Source: an uncultured Erysipelotrichaceae bacterium
GTDB lineage: Bacteria; Bacillota_I; Bacilli_A; RFN20; CAG-826
Length of the DNA stretch: 47,107 bases
Direction of reading: 5' to 3'
Assembly: GCA_902800905.1 (NCBI GenBank)
Contig: CADCGC010000003.1
Span: 102,291-149,397, forward strand
Program-made: the position numbers and the translations under genes
Notes under the pieces: generated by a model
What the model was told of the DNA's origin: nothing
Databases searched by the model: none
What the model saw: only the letters and a program-made list of their open reading frames with translations
In this document: piece after piece, positions 15,795-24,855 of the stretch
Layout of the letters: every line of letters starts with the position of its first letter
Numbering within the stretch: position 1 is the first letter of the stretch

Positions 15795-18161
15795 TTATTC
15801 ACAAATACAAGTAATTTTCACTTGCTTTTCTTTTGAAGAAACAACATATCCATCTACCTTTTTATCATCAATGAAAAGAGTTGGATATTTATTTTTGCTT
15901 CCTCTATTAATCACATGAATGATGTATTTTGTTCCACGATATATTCTTTCAATATCCGCTTCTTTTATATGACTTGGGAGTTTTGGATTGATGGATAGCC
16001 CTTCTCTAACTGGTTTAATTCCAAAAATATATTGAGAGACAGCGATATTCATCCAAGTTGCAGTACCAGTTAACCAACTAACCGCAGCTTCTCCTCCTCT
16101 TTCTACATAAGGAGCACGAACATTAGAAGAGTAAACATATGGCTCAGTAGAATATGCATCAACGCCAATCTTACTCACAATGTGATCAGGCATAAGATTG
16201 CTATAAATCTGATAGGCATCATCCGCTCTATTCATCATTGCATAAGCAATAATAGCCCACGTATTTGCGTGACAGAATATTCCACCATTCTCGCCAATTC
16301 CAGGAGTGGCAAAAGAGATTTCTTCTTCTTTGCTTGGATAGTTTCTTTGAAGAGCAGGATATTGAATAACAAGACCATAATCTGTAAGGTTGTTTTTTAA
16401 TATTGCATCTAATACTTTGTTAGCTCTTTCTTCACTAGCAACTCCACTTAAAATAGCCCAAGAATTTGAATTAATCCAATATCTAGCGCATTTTTCATTC
16501 TTTCCGCCAATACGAACACCTGAATCTGTAAAAGCGCGGATATAATGGTCATCATCAAACATATTTTCATTAAGGACACGTGTTTGTTCTTCAGCTAGAT
16601 TTAAATAATATGAGCCGTCTTCTCCAAGAATAGAGAGGATATCCGCCATCATTTTGCAAGCGAGAACATATTGTTCCGCTACCATAACAGATTCTCCCTT
16701 TCCTTTTCTACAGACTGTGTTTAAACAATCATTCCAATCACTATTGAGCATTAAAGGAATGTTATGAGGACCCATATGATTCTTTGTAAATTCAATAGAG
16801 GCTTTAAGGTGTTCTAAAACCGTTCCACTACCTCCATCATAATAAGGAACTACATCGTTTAAGAAAGAAGTGTCGCCGTTTTCCATAATGAATTCATATA
16901 CCGCGTAAATCATCCAAAGATGATCATCGCTTCGATCATTAACAAGAGAGTCTCTCTTTTCAAGATGATAGTAATAATGCGTGGTCTTTCCTTCTTTGAA
17001 TTGTTCTGTCATCACTTCTTTAATGCGATTAATGACTAAAGGAGAATCGTTAAGGACTGCAGATAAGCAATCTTGAGAAGTATCACGAACTCCAAAACCA
17101 CGAATACATCCTGTCGCATAGAAAGAAATTCCTCGACACACTAAGAAATTGATATAGGCTTGATATGGATTCCAGACATTTGCCATACGGTCTAAATCTG
17201 GGTCATTAGTCTTAACGTTAAAGAAACTTCTTCGTTTAGCCCATTTTTCTTTTAATCCAGCTTCTAAAGAGTTGATGTAATCCATTGATTTAAATTTATG
17301 AATGACTTCATCCTGTTTTTCATCTGGATTTATAGTTCCTAAGACAATGGAAAAGATTTCTTCTTTGTTTGCTTTTAACGATAAATCATATGAGAACGCG
17401 AAGATTCCTTCTCCACCTTTAAGTTCTGTGTTTGGACATTTCCCAAGTTCAATACAAAGTGGATTAGACAAATCGCGATACGCTCCTAGGAAATCTTTTC
17501 TAACGCCTGAGAAAGAAGAAGAATGTAAAGTTGATGTCATGAACACATCAGGTGTTTCATTAGGACGTGGTTGAAAATCAATGAAATAGTTATACACAAG
17601 AGCGTCTTCTTTCTTGTTGTAATAGATGTCATTAGATTGCTTGGTATAACACTGCCACTGAATCTCACGAAGATATTCCATATTGCCCATCTCTTTAGCG
17701 GCAAATACTTGAATTTGTCGATTAGAATCAGAAACAACATTGACCTTATATATCAAAGCGTTATCCTTACCAACAAAGGCAATAACACATAAAGAAACCC
17801 CGTCTTTTTTGGCAATATAACGTGAATAACCGAGTCCATGACGAGATTCAAAATAGTCGAGTTCTGTATCAGTTGGAATGAAATTTGGATTCCAAACTTT
17901 TCCAGTAGATAAGTCTTTAACGTAAATGAATAATCCTTGTTTATCTGTAGGAGTGTTAAAGAAACCATATCGTCCAATACGCCAAATCTCTGATGACTTG
18001 TACCAGCTAAGATTTCCACCAGCTTGACTGATCATCGTGAAAAATTCCCCATTAGTTAAATAATTCATCCATGGGGTTGGCATATCATGACGATGAAAAA
18101 CGATTTCGTTATTCACATCATCAAATTCGTAAAATGATTTTTTGTCATCTCTTGGTTTCAT
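15795..18161 (-). CDS. GH94 disaccharide phosphorylase
   Basis: This ~788-residue cytoplasmic enzyme belongs to GH94 (cellobiose, cellodextrin and N,N'-diacetylchitobiose phosphorylases). The N-terminal PTPWMNYL block, ESRHGLGYSRY (107-117), RGFGVRDTSQD (356-366), DDHLWM and SDWNDCLN (476-483, catalytic Asp480 counted from the upstream ATG) are all typical. It would split a beta-linked disaccharide with phosphate to a sugar-1-phosphate plus free sugar. Both cellobiose- and chitobiose-type features occur, so the substrate is open; operon context favours chitobiose. The second ATG at 18161 is chosen since GAGGA is six bases upstream; the ATG at 18167 overlaps that site. It is separated from the gene upstream by a cluster of hairpins. 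Confidence 0.9.
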   Translation of the reverse strand: MKPRDDKKSFYEFDDVNNEIVFHRHDMPTPWMNYLTNGEFFTMISQAGGNLSWYKSSEIWRIGRYGFFNTPTDKQGLFIYVKDLSTGKVWNPNFIPTDTELDYFESRHGLGYSRYIAKKDGVSLCVIAFVGKDNALIYKVNVVSDSNRQIQVFAAKEMGNMEYLREIQWQCYTKQSNDIYYNKKEDALVYNYFIDFQPRPNETPDVFMTSTLHSSSFSGVRKDFLGAYRDLSNPLCIELGKCPNTELKGGEGIFAFSYDLSLKANKEEIFSIVLGTINPDEKQDEVIHKFKSMDYINSLEAGLKEKWAKRRSFFNVKTNDPDLDRMANVWNPYQAYINFLVCRGISFYATGCIRGFGVRDTSQDCLSAVLNDSPLVINRIKEVMTEQFKEGKTTHYYYHLEKRDSLVNDRSDDHLWMIYAVYEFIMENGDTSFLNDVVPYYDGGSGTVLEHLKASIEFTKNHMGPHNIPLMLNSDWNDCLNTVCRKGKGESVMVAEQYVLACKMMADILSILGEDGSYYLNLAEEQTRVLNENMFDDDHYIRAFTDSGVRIGGKNEKCARYWINSNSWAILSGVASEERANKVLDAILKNNLTDYGLVIQYPALQRNYPSKEEEISFATPGIGENGGIFCHANTWAIIAYAMMNRADDAYQIYSNLMPDHIVSKIGVDAYSTEPYVYSSNVRAPYVERGGEAAVSWLTGTATWMNIAVSQYIFGIKPVREGLSINPKLPSHIKEADIERIYRGTKYIIHVINRGSKNKYPTLFIDDKKVDGYVVSSKEKQVKITCICE

Positions 18162-18180
18162 TAACATTCCTCAATATGAG

Positions 18181-18284
18181 AAGGGAAAAGCTTTATGAGG
18201 CCTTTCCCTTCATTTTTTCTGTTACAACAGAATTATAGTTGTTCCCTAAACTCGGCCGTACGAATAGAGAACAACTTATAATTT
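18181..18284. repeat. Three inverted repeats upstream of the GH94 gene
   Basis: AAGGGAAAAGC (18181-18191) pairs with GCCTTTCCCTT (18200-18210); TTCTGTTACAACAGAA (18217-18232) is a perfect palindrome around AC; and AATTATAGTTGTTCCC (18231-18246) pairs imperfectly with 18267-18284 around a CG-rich loop. The first stem has a T run only on the plus strand (CATTTTTTC), opposite to the operon. They may terminate part of the transcripts after the surface-protein genes, protect processed ends, or serve as operators. Confidence 0.6.
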
Positions 18285-18297
18285 CTTAAATTAGTAC

Positions 18298-19881
18298 TTA
18301 GGCCTTTAATAATCCACGGACTTCTGTAGTAATCCAGACTAATGGATCTGCAGAACCATCGTAATTGTAGTATGGAAGAGCTGCAGAGAAGCTCGCTTTG
18401 CCACTATAACCAAATTTTTCTGTTCCGTTTAAATCGGTAATCATAGAGCTGTAGGTACCGCCATCATTTGTGATTGTGACAACAAACCATGTCTCTCTAG
18501 CAAGCGCGGTGGCCCAATTTGAATTACTGAATCTACGGTTTTGTGTTCTAAAGGCAAATTTAAGGTATTGATAACCAGAACCATCAATGTTTGCTAAGAA
18601 ATTTTGACCTTGATTAGCATCTGTATATGTTGCAGCGCCTTTGACAACAGAGTCAAATCCCTCTGGAGCGTCGAGTTCTACAAAATCACTAGAAACATTA
18701 GCAACACTTGCGTCAGCGACTTTTGTTAAACTAACTGCTTTACGTAATCCACGGACTTCTGTAGTAATCCAAACTAAGTTTTCTGCACCACTAAAGTTGT
18801 AATATGGAAGTGCAGCCTTGAAGCTGGCTTTATCACTATAACCAAATTTTTCTGTTCCGCTTAAATCGGTAATCATGGAGCTATAGGTACCGCCATCGTT
18901 TGTGATTGTGACAATGAACCAAGTATCTTTAGCAAGTCCAATGCCCCAACTTGAATTACAGAAACTACGGTTTTGTGTTCTAAAGGCAAATTTAAGGTAT
19001 TGATAACCAGAACCATCAATGTCAGTTAAGAATGATTTACCTTGATTGTCATCGTTATATGTTACGCTACCTTTGACAACAGAAGTAAATCCTGCTGGAG
19101 CATCAAGTTCTACAACGTCACTAGAAACACTAGCGACACTTGCGTTACGAACTTTCTTCAAATCTGGTTCAATACGAATTCCGCGAAGATTTGTTACGTA
19201 ATAAGTAGAAGAGTCTCCGTTTAAATTCAAAACAGTTTTGAGGTCATGACCTTCAACACTTGAAACTTTAAGTGCTATTTCTTCTGGGGTGTTTCCACCA
19301 TAAATATCCCAGACTCCGTCTGATGTTTGAACTAGTTCAAAACTTCTCCATTTATTAGGACCAAAACTATAGCTCCAAGAAGAGTCGTGATAAATGAACC
19401 AAACCCCCGCTTTAACTTGGAAGGCAACGCGTTCATAAGCATCAATGTTAATGCTATCTCCTATAACGTTCCATCCAGCAGCGGTTTGTTCATAGACAGT
19501 GTCGAAAACTGAACTTCCTGCTTCTTCTGCAGAAACAGAGCCTTTTGTTGGATTGGCATACACTTTTGAACCAAGTGGCGCAACATAACGTCCATCAGAA
19601 GGATTAGAAATCTCTCCCTCGGTGTTTTCAAAAACTTGAGTTAAACCTGAGTCTTTGAAGGATTGGTGGCAGTTACAGCAAACCCAATATTCACTGTGAC
19701 CGGCGCTGAATAATGTTGGACTAACAGCGGCGTAATGATTGACAGAAGTATGGGCACATGGTTCAGCGTGACCAACGGTTAAGCTATTGTGTTGATTTGC
19801 TCCAAACGTCGCGACTCCAACGGCGACGAGAACGGCAGAGGAGACAACACACAATGCAACCATTTTTTTCTTATTAATCAT
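18298..19881 (-). CDS. Secreted protein with tandem copies of an unrecognised ~138-residue module
   Basis: A 527-residue exported protein with a signal peptide (residues 1-30) and a short Cys/His stretch (HSEYWVCCNCHQSF, 62-75) resembling a zinc-ribbon-like surface motif. Two near-identical modules occupy 246-382 and 388-527; the DNA encoding them is also repeated (18736-19146 and 18301-18720). A diverged copy may lie at ~105-236. Shared landmarks are VELDAP, SVVKG, NQG..FL..IDGSGYQYLKFAFRTQNR, WFxVTITNDG, TEKFGY, ALPYYN and VWITTEVRGL. The next protein carries the same module. Position in a sugar operon suggests carbohydrate binding, which is inference. AAAGGAG precedes the ATG. Confidence 0.75.
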   Translation of the reverse strand: MINKKKMVALCVVSSAVLVAVGVATFGANQHNSLTVGHAEPCAHTSVNHYAAVSPTLFSAGHSEYWVCCNCHQSFKDSGLTQVFENTEGEISNPSDGRYVAPLGSKVYANPTKGSVSAEEAGSSVFDTVYEQTAAGWNVIGDSINIDAYERVAFQVKAGVWFIYHDSSWSYSFGPNKWRSFELVQTSDGVWDIYGGNTPEEIALKVSSVEGHDLKTVLNLNGDSSTYYVTNLRGIRIEPDLKKVRNASVASVSSDVVELDAPAGFTSVVKGSVTYNDDNQGKSFLTDIDGSGYQYLKFAFRTQNRSFCNSSWGIGLAKDTWFIVTITNDGGTYSSMITDLSGTEKFGYSDKASFKAALPYYNFSGAENLVWITTEVRGLRKAVSLTKVADASVANVSSDFVELDAPEGFDSVVKGAATYTDANQGQNFLANIDGSGYQYLKFAFRTQNRRFSNSNWATALARETWFVVTITNDGGTYSSMITDLNGTEKFGYSGKASFSAALPYYNYDGSADPLVWITTEVRGLLKA

Positions 19882-19949
19882 ATATTTTCTCCTTTCTTTT
19901 TATTTCAATGATTAATGAAAGATAATTTTGTTTGTTTATATACATAAAA

Positions 19950-21809
19950 CTATGCATTCGAAATTTTAATACCACGGACTTCAGTACTGTACCAAACCAT
20001 AAATGGCTCAGTTCCATCCCAGTTGTAGTATGGTAAAGATTCAGCAAAAGAATTCTTGTTCTTGTAGCCGAATTTTTCGGTACCATTTTGATCTTTAATA
20101 ATACTGTTATAAGTATTATCATTGTTTTTTTCTATAGTAATATAGAACCATTGTCCAATTGCTAATGGGCTACCCCAACTAGAATTGCAGAAGCGGCGGT
20201 TTTCTGTCTTAATAGCAAAGAAGACAGAAGAGTATTCACTAACATCAAGATTAGCAAGGAATAACTTCCCTTGGTCTGAATCTGAATATTCAATTGTGCC
20301 TTTTGTCACTCTTGAATAACCATATGGGACATTTTCACTAATAGACTCATATGTTGTAATGCTAGAACCCGCAACTAGTTCACCAATTGGTTCTGGTCTC
20401 ACACCAATAACTTCAGTGCTGTACCAAACCATAAATGGTTGATCGTCTTCTCCTGTTTCTGGGTTGTTACCATCCCAGTTGTAATAAAGGATTGAATTTC
20501 TAAATGATGTAGCGGACTCTTTTGAGAACTTAACGATTCCTTCTGAATTTTTAATAACACAGGCAAATGTACCATTTTGGTTCTTTGAAATAGTCACGAA
20601 ATGCCATTCATTAAGTGGGACTGGATTGCCCCATTTAGAGTCGCATAAGCGGCGGTTTTCAGTTTTGAACGCAAAATTAACACTAGCGTAACTATTGATA
20701 TCGATATCTTTCAAAAACTCTTTGCCTTGATATTCTTTGTTTCTTTCATATTCAATAGTGCCTTTTGTAACTACAGAGTATCCTTCAGGTGCAGCTTCAT
20801 TTACTACTTCAGAAGGTTCATAACTGGTATTAGAGACTATGGAAGGAAGTTTGGTTCCTTTCGCAACAAATGTTTCAGTATCAGAATGTTCTCCACATAT
20901 ACATGATTTGTAATAAACACCATCTTCATATTCAGACGCTGGAGTTTCGACATATTTGTCATCAATTACTTCTTGGTCAAAAACGTGATTGACAGTTAAG
21001 GTAGCGGTTTTCTCAACTTGAGCGTAGTTATTTCCACCACTAACAGCCTTAATATAGTAACTACCAGCAGAAAGTTCATTTTCTTGAACTTCTTCACTCA
21101 TTTCAGAATCTTTGTAATAATGAATCTCAACATCGTTCGCGGTGCTAGAAACTCCACTGAAATCTGGTTTAACACCACAAGTTGTTTCATAACTATCGTT
21201 AAAACCAGTAATTTCGTTTGTAAGTGGTGAAACTGTTAATCCATCTAAGACTTTTCTTAATCCGTTATATGAAATGGTGACAGAAGTATCTCCAACAGAA
21301 AGTGATTCCGCCCCAAAAGAGCTATAGACAATAAAGTAATCATCTTTTGAAATTGTTTCTTCATGCCCACAAGTACCACAAACAACTTTAACTGTAAGTC
21401 CTGAATCATCAAAAGTGTCAAATGCTTGATAATTCTTTGGATAATTACCTTCAACAGTCATTGATGTGTAATTATGGTCAAGCTTATCAATTTTGATTTG
21501 TTTGGTGTCACTATACGATTTGTTCTCATATTCTACAGTTGCAGTATAGATAGTGGCTCCATCAGCGGTGCAGGTTGGATCTTCCACTCTCTTTGTGACT
21601 GTCGCATCAAGAACGAGTGAATGTCCTTCTACTTTCTCATCACAGTTATTACAAGTAACAGTAAAAGAAGCGGAATAACCTGTTTCAATTTCATTCCAAG
21701 TCCATTGTCCGTTTTCAAAATCATAAGTGTGTTTGTGTTCTCCTCCTCCACAAGAAGATAAGAGCATAACACTGAGACATAAAATAAATAAATGTTTCAT
21801 CTTTTTCAT
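19950..21809 (-). CDS. Lipoprotein with the same module pair and Ig-like regions
   Basis: This 619-residue lipoprotein has a lipobox LSSC at Cys20. Residues 25-200 hold Cys-rich beta segments (CNNCDEK, CGTCGHE) and an Ig-like domain ending GLRKVLDGLTV; 200-320 contain a second Ig-like segment and the YYKSCICGEHSDTETF pattern common in Firmicute surface proteins. Two copies of the module found in the neighbouring secreted protein follow at ~330-470 and ~484-619, with NRRLCDSKW, NRRFCNSSW, YYNWDG and VWYSTEVRGI as markers. It would be anchored to the membrane facing outward, probably holding the glycan near the importer or adhering to mucus. Its ligand is unknown. Confidence 0.75.
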   Translation of the reverse strand: MKKMKHLFILCLSVMLLSSCGGGEHKHTYDFENGQWTWNEIETGYSASFTVTCNNCDEKVEGHSLVLDATVTKRVEDPTCTADGATIYTATVEYENKSYSDTKQIKIDKLDHNYTSMTVEGNYPKNYQAFDTFDDSGLTVKVVCGTCGHEETISKDDYFIVYSSFGAESLSVGDTSVTISYNGLRKVLDGLTVSPLTNEITGFNDSYETTCGVKPDFSGVSSTANDVEIHYYKDSEMSEEVQENELSAGSYYIKAVSGGNNYAQVEKTATLTVNHVFDQEVIDDKYVETPASEYEDGVYYKSCICGEHSDTETFVAKGTKLPSIVSNTSYEPSEVVNEAAPEGYSVVTKGTIEYERNKEYQGKEFLKDIDINSYASVNFAFKTENRRLCDSKWGNPVPLNEWHFVTISKNQNGTFACVIKNSEGIVKFSKESATSFRNSILYYNWDGNNPETGEDDQPFMVWYSTEVIGVRPEPIGELVAGSSITTYESISENVPYGYSRVTKGTIEYSDSDQGKLFLANLDVSEYSSVFFAIKTENRRFCNSSWGSPLAIGQWFYITIEKNNDNTYNSIIKDQNGTEKFGYKNKNSFAESLPYYNWDGTEPFMVWYSTEVRGIKISNA

Positions 21810-21826
21810 ATAAGAACCCTCCTTAT

Positions 21827-22924
21827 TTATTTAAACGATGGAATTTCATTTGGAGCAATATTCCATACATTGCTATCAAGATAAGTGTAAGCAAGATAAT
21901 CAGCCTCTATTAACGAATCAGTTTTATGAATACCGTCATAAGAAATAGGTAAACCACTATTTTCTGAATTAGGTTTAATAGAGACATCTCCGTTTGGCAC
22001 ATAGCAAACGACATTAGAAATGGAGTTTGAGTCCCACCAGAGATAAAATTCTTTCGCAATTGCGTATGAATGAAATGTATCCATTGGGTTTCCACTACTA
22101 TCTCGCATATATCCAAATACATCTTGGATAACTCCACCATAGAAGTTTTTCGCAATTAAATAACCAGATGATTGAGTGTATTTGAAATCACAAAGAACAG
22201 TGTTAATGACTGCTGGGTAAACGACATTTACATCCTTTCCTGCAGAATCTTTCTCGGTGATATGGTGCATATAGGAAATAAACAAGCCATAATTGTTATC
22301 TGGATCAATAGAAGTGAAGGCTGTGTTCTCAAAGGCAATATTTCTAACGTTGAATGCAGTAGCAAACCCGAATACTGATTGTTCCACTAATGTGGTTTTC
22401 ATAGTTATGTTTTTCACAGAGTGATAATTACCATTAAGTTCTCCCATTAAATAGTCACCATAAGAAGATTTTGGAGCGTAAGAAACCCCTTCCATATCAA
22501 TATCTTGATTAAGATAGAAACGCGCTTCTTTGTTTCCGGTTACACCAAGCATTGCCATCCAATCTTCTTTTGTGCTCATTTTAATGGTGTAAATATCAAG
22601 ATAAACTGATGCGGATATTTTCCCTACAGAAACCACTACTGAGGTAGTTCCTGCTTTAACTGGAGTAATGATTCCAGATTCATTAACAGTGGCAATTGTT
22701 TCATCACTACTTTTATAAGTGAATGTCTTTTGTTTAATAGAGTCATCTGAATGATATGAAGGAGAAATTTGATATGTTTGATTTTCGTTCATACCAATAA
22801 CAAAACCGCTCGCTTCAAAAGTGATATATGCATTAGGATCTTCTTCTACTTGTTGCTCATTACATCCGACTAGGAAAGAAAGAGTAAGAGAAAGAGTAGC
22901 AATAATCAAAAGACGTTTTTTCAT
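21827..22924 (-). CDS. Lipoprotein with a bacterial Ig-like (BIG2) domain
   Basis: A 365-residue lipoprotein (lipobox LVGC, Cys21). Residues ~45-115 form a BIG2 domain with the classic SSDETIATVNESGIITPVKA stretch. The remainder (~118-365) starts MSTKEDWMAMLG and continues as a parallel-beta-like repeat (LNGNYHSVKNITM, GFATAFNVRNIAFENTAF) resembling GLUG-type or beta-helix folds that accompany surface adhesins and polysaccharide lyases. No catalytic residues can be assigned. It lies between the DUF4838 and module-bearing lipoproteins in the operon with 12-18 bp gaps. Confidence 0.72.
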   Translation of the reverse strand: MKKRLLIIATLSLTLSFLVGCNEQQVEEDPNAYITFEASGFVIGMNENQTYQISPSYHSDDSIKQKTFTYKSSDETIATVNESGIITPVKAGTTSVVVSVGKISASVYLDIYTIKMSTKEDWMAMLGVTGNKEARFYLNQDIDMEGVSYAPKSSYGDYLMGELNGNYHSVKNITMKTTLVEQSVFGFATAFNVRNIAFENTAFTSIDPDNNYGLFISYMHHITEKDSAGKDVNVVYPAVINTVLCDFKYTQSSGYLIAKNFYGGVIQDVFGYMRDSSGNPMDTFHSYAIAKEFYLWWDSNSISNVVCYVPNGDVSIKPNSENSGLPISYDGIHKTDSLIEADYLAYTYLDSNVWNIAPNEIPSFK

Positions 22925-22936
22925 TCTCTTTCCTCC

Positions 22937-24844
22937 TTACGCTCCATAGACGGAATTCTTCCATTCTTCAACTAGTGCTTCCATATCGTTTTGGCCTTCA
23001 CCGGTTTCGGTAATGTCATATTTATCTGTATATTTAAACAAATCGTCAACATATTCTTCTTTTTGTTCTTGTGTTAAATAATTGAAATAAAGTTTCATAG
23101 AAAGGTATATAGGCGTGAGGCGTTCTCTTCTAAGGCGGTCATTTAAAACTGAATATCTATCAGGATCAGTCTCTTTGAGTGGTTCAATATCTTCTAAGCA
23201 ATTCTTGAAATAACTCATCATTAATTCAAGAGTTTCTAAAGACCAGAGTGATGAACCACTTAAGGTCTGCCAAATAGAACCAGAGACATTGTTCTTTCGA
23301 TAATGAGAACGAATGAAGTAGAAGTATTCTTTGAAATGTTCAGCGGCAGGCCCATAGTAATGATTAATAAAGTCTTCCGCTAAAGCGTTGTAATCTTGAT
23401 TGTTGTTATACATTAATTTGCTTTCTGTATAGGTTTTGAGAGCTTCAAAACAAGGGATGCCTGAGTCGTGATTGCTTTGATCCATGACATAGCAAGCTCC
23501 GAGGTCTTTATAGAATTTGACTTGTTTACGGAAAGCACCAAAGCTATTAAATGGAACCATATAATCATGAGTGGCTAAAGAATATGACCAAATTAAGATG
23601 TTGTCATAAAGATTAGATTTATGGAAAATATCACTCCATCCTTTTAACTGGTAATATTGAGATGAATTTTCATTTTCACTAAAATTAAGTGAAAAATCCG
23701 CATCGATTGGACAATATATAACAACGACATCGTCGCGGATATCAAAGTGATCATAATAAGGAATATATTGTCCGTTACTGTCTTTAACAGCAACTTCTTT
23801 GCCGTTACGAATTTCTGTCTTAACTGGTGGATTTTGACTGGTTTGGTACGCGAAGAAGACATACTCCACTCTTCTTCCTGGTTGATTAACATTTAACCAT
23901 TCATCGACTTCTTTAGAAATCTCGTTAGTGAAATGTAATTCTTGGCCAGAATATCCACCATAAAGTTCGCGTTCTGCCTTACAAGCATCGCACATGCACA
24001 TATCCCAGTTGTCTTCGTGTCCAATCATCACATATTGACCAGATTCGTTTGCAGCAACTCTTTCAATAATTTGTCTCGCCATTTCATGACGCATTTCTTC
24101 GTTAGAATAGCAAACTTGGTTTTTAGCAGCGTTATACCATTCTGGATGAGTTGTTCCATAAACACTTAGGGGTAAATACTCAGTAATAACCGTGTGAGCA
24201 AAAGTAATCCAATGTCCTTTGCCTTCACCAACAAATAGACGCATTCTTCTTCGATATTGTGAAGTTAGATTCTTCATCAAAATGTCACGAACGTCAATAT
24301 ATGGATTGAATTGAATATCAAAATCAAGAAGCGGTATTGTATCTTTTTTCTGATATTCCATTTCATCAGAAGCATAGAATTCTAATCCGATTGTGTAGCC
24401 TAACATGTCGTAGGCAGCAGCAGAAACCCCATTACTTTGTTTAGCGTTAATAACTAATGTGTTTCCAAATCGTTTCAAGTAATAACCTGTTTTATGCATT
24501 TCTTTGGTTATTTTAAGACCTGTTTGCTCAAAAATGGTCGTGTTGCCAAGAGAAATAACTTTATGAGTTGGATTGAAATCTTCTCCAGAGTCAGCTTCAT
24601 AAGGAATAGTGACACCTGAAGATTGTTCAATAAATGAAGAAAGTTCACTCGCTGCAGACATAATATTTGCAGAAGCGCCTTTTTCATAAATAATTCGATA
24701 TTCAGTGATTCCGTTTTCTACAAGATTAATGCCCGTTTCTTTTGGAACAGCGTTTCCTTTTTCTTCATTATGTGAATTATCACAAGAGAAAAGCATAGAA
24801 GAAATTAGAACGATTGTTATTGTTTTAAAAATTGAATGTTTCAT
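22937..24844 (-). CDS. DUF4838 glycosidase-like lipoprotein, possible GH163 relative
   Basis: This 635-residue lipoprotein (Cys21) begins with a GH67N-like N-terminal domain (~35-160: AASELSSFIEQSSGVTIP, YLKRFGNTLVINA) and continues with DUF4838. The marker is MIGHEDNWDMCMCDACKAE, the D-N-x-x-x-C-x-C-x-x-C signature I associate with DUF4838. As I recall, part of this group was reclassified as GH163, endo-beta-N-acetylglucosaminidases acting on complex N-glycans. If so, this is the enzyme that frees the glycan outside the cell before import. The assignment to GH163 is inference; DUF4838 is well supported. It is the only surface-anchored enzyme-like gene in the operon. Confidence 0.8.
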   Translation of the reverse strand: MKHSIFKTITIVLISSMLFSCDNSHNEEKGNAVPKETGINLVENGITEYRIIYEKGASANIMSAASELSSFIEQSSGVTIPYEADSGEDFNPTHKVISLGNTTIFEQTGLKITKEMHKTGYYLKRFGNTLVINAKQSNGVSAAAYDMLGYTIGLEFYASDEMEYQKKDTIPLLDFDIQFNPYIDVRDILMKNLTSQYRRRMRLFVGEGKGHWITFAHTVITEYLPLSVYGTTHPEWYNAAKNQVCYSNEEMRHEMARQIIERVAANESGQYVMIGHEDNWDMCMCDACKAERELYGGYSGQELHFTNEISKEVDEWLNVNQPGRRVEYVFFAYQTSQNPPVKTEIRNGKEVAVKDSNGQYIPYYDHFDIRDDVVVIYCPIDADFSLNFSENENSSQYYQLKGWSDIFHKSNLYDNILIWSYSLATHDYMVPFNSFGAFRKQVKFYKDLGACYVMDQSNHDSGIPCFEALKTYTESKLMYNNNQDYNALAEDFINHYYGPAAEHFKEYFYFIRSHYRKNNVSGSIWQTLSGSSLWSLETLELMMSYFKNCLEDIEPLKETDPDRYSVLNDRLRRERLTPIYLSMKLYFNYLTQEQKEEYVDDLFKYTDKYDITETGEGQNDMEALVEEWKNSVYGA

Positions 24845-24855
24845 GTCTAATCCTC

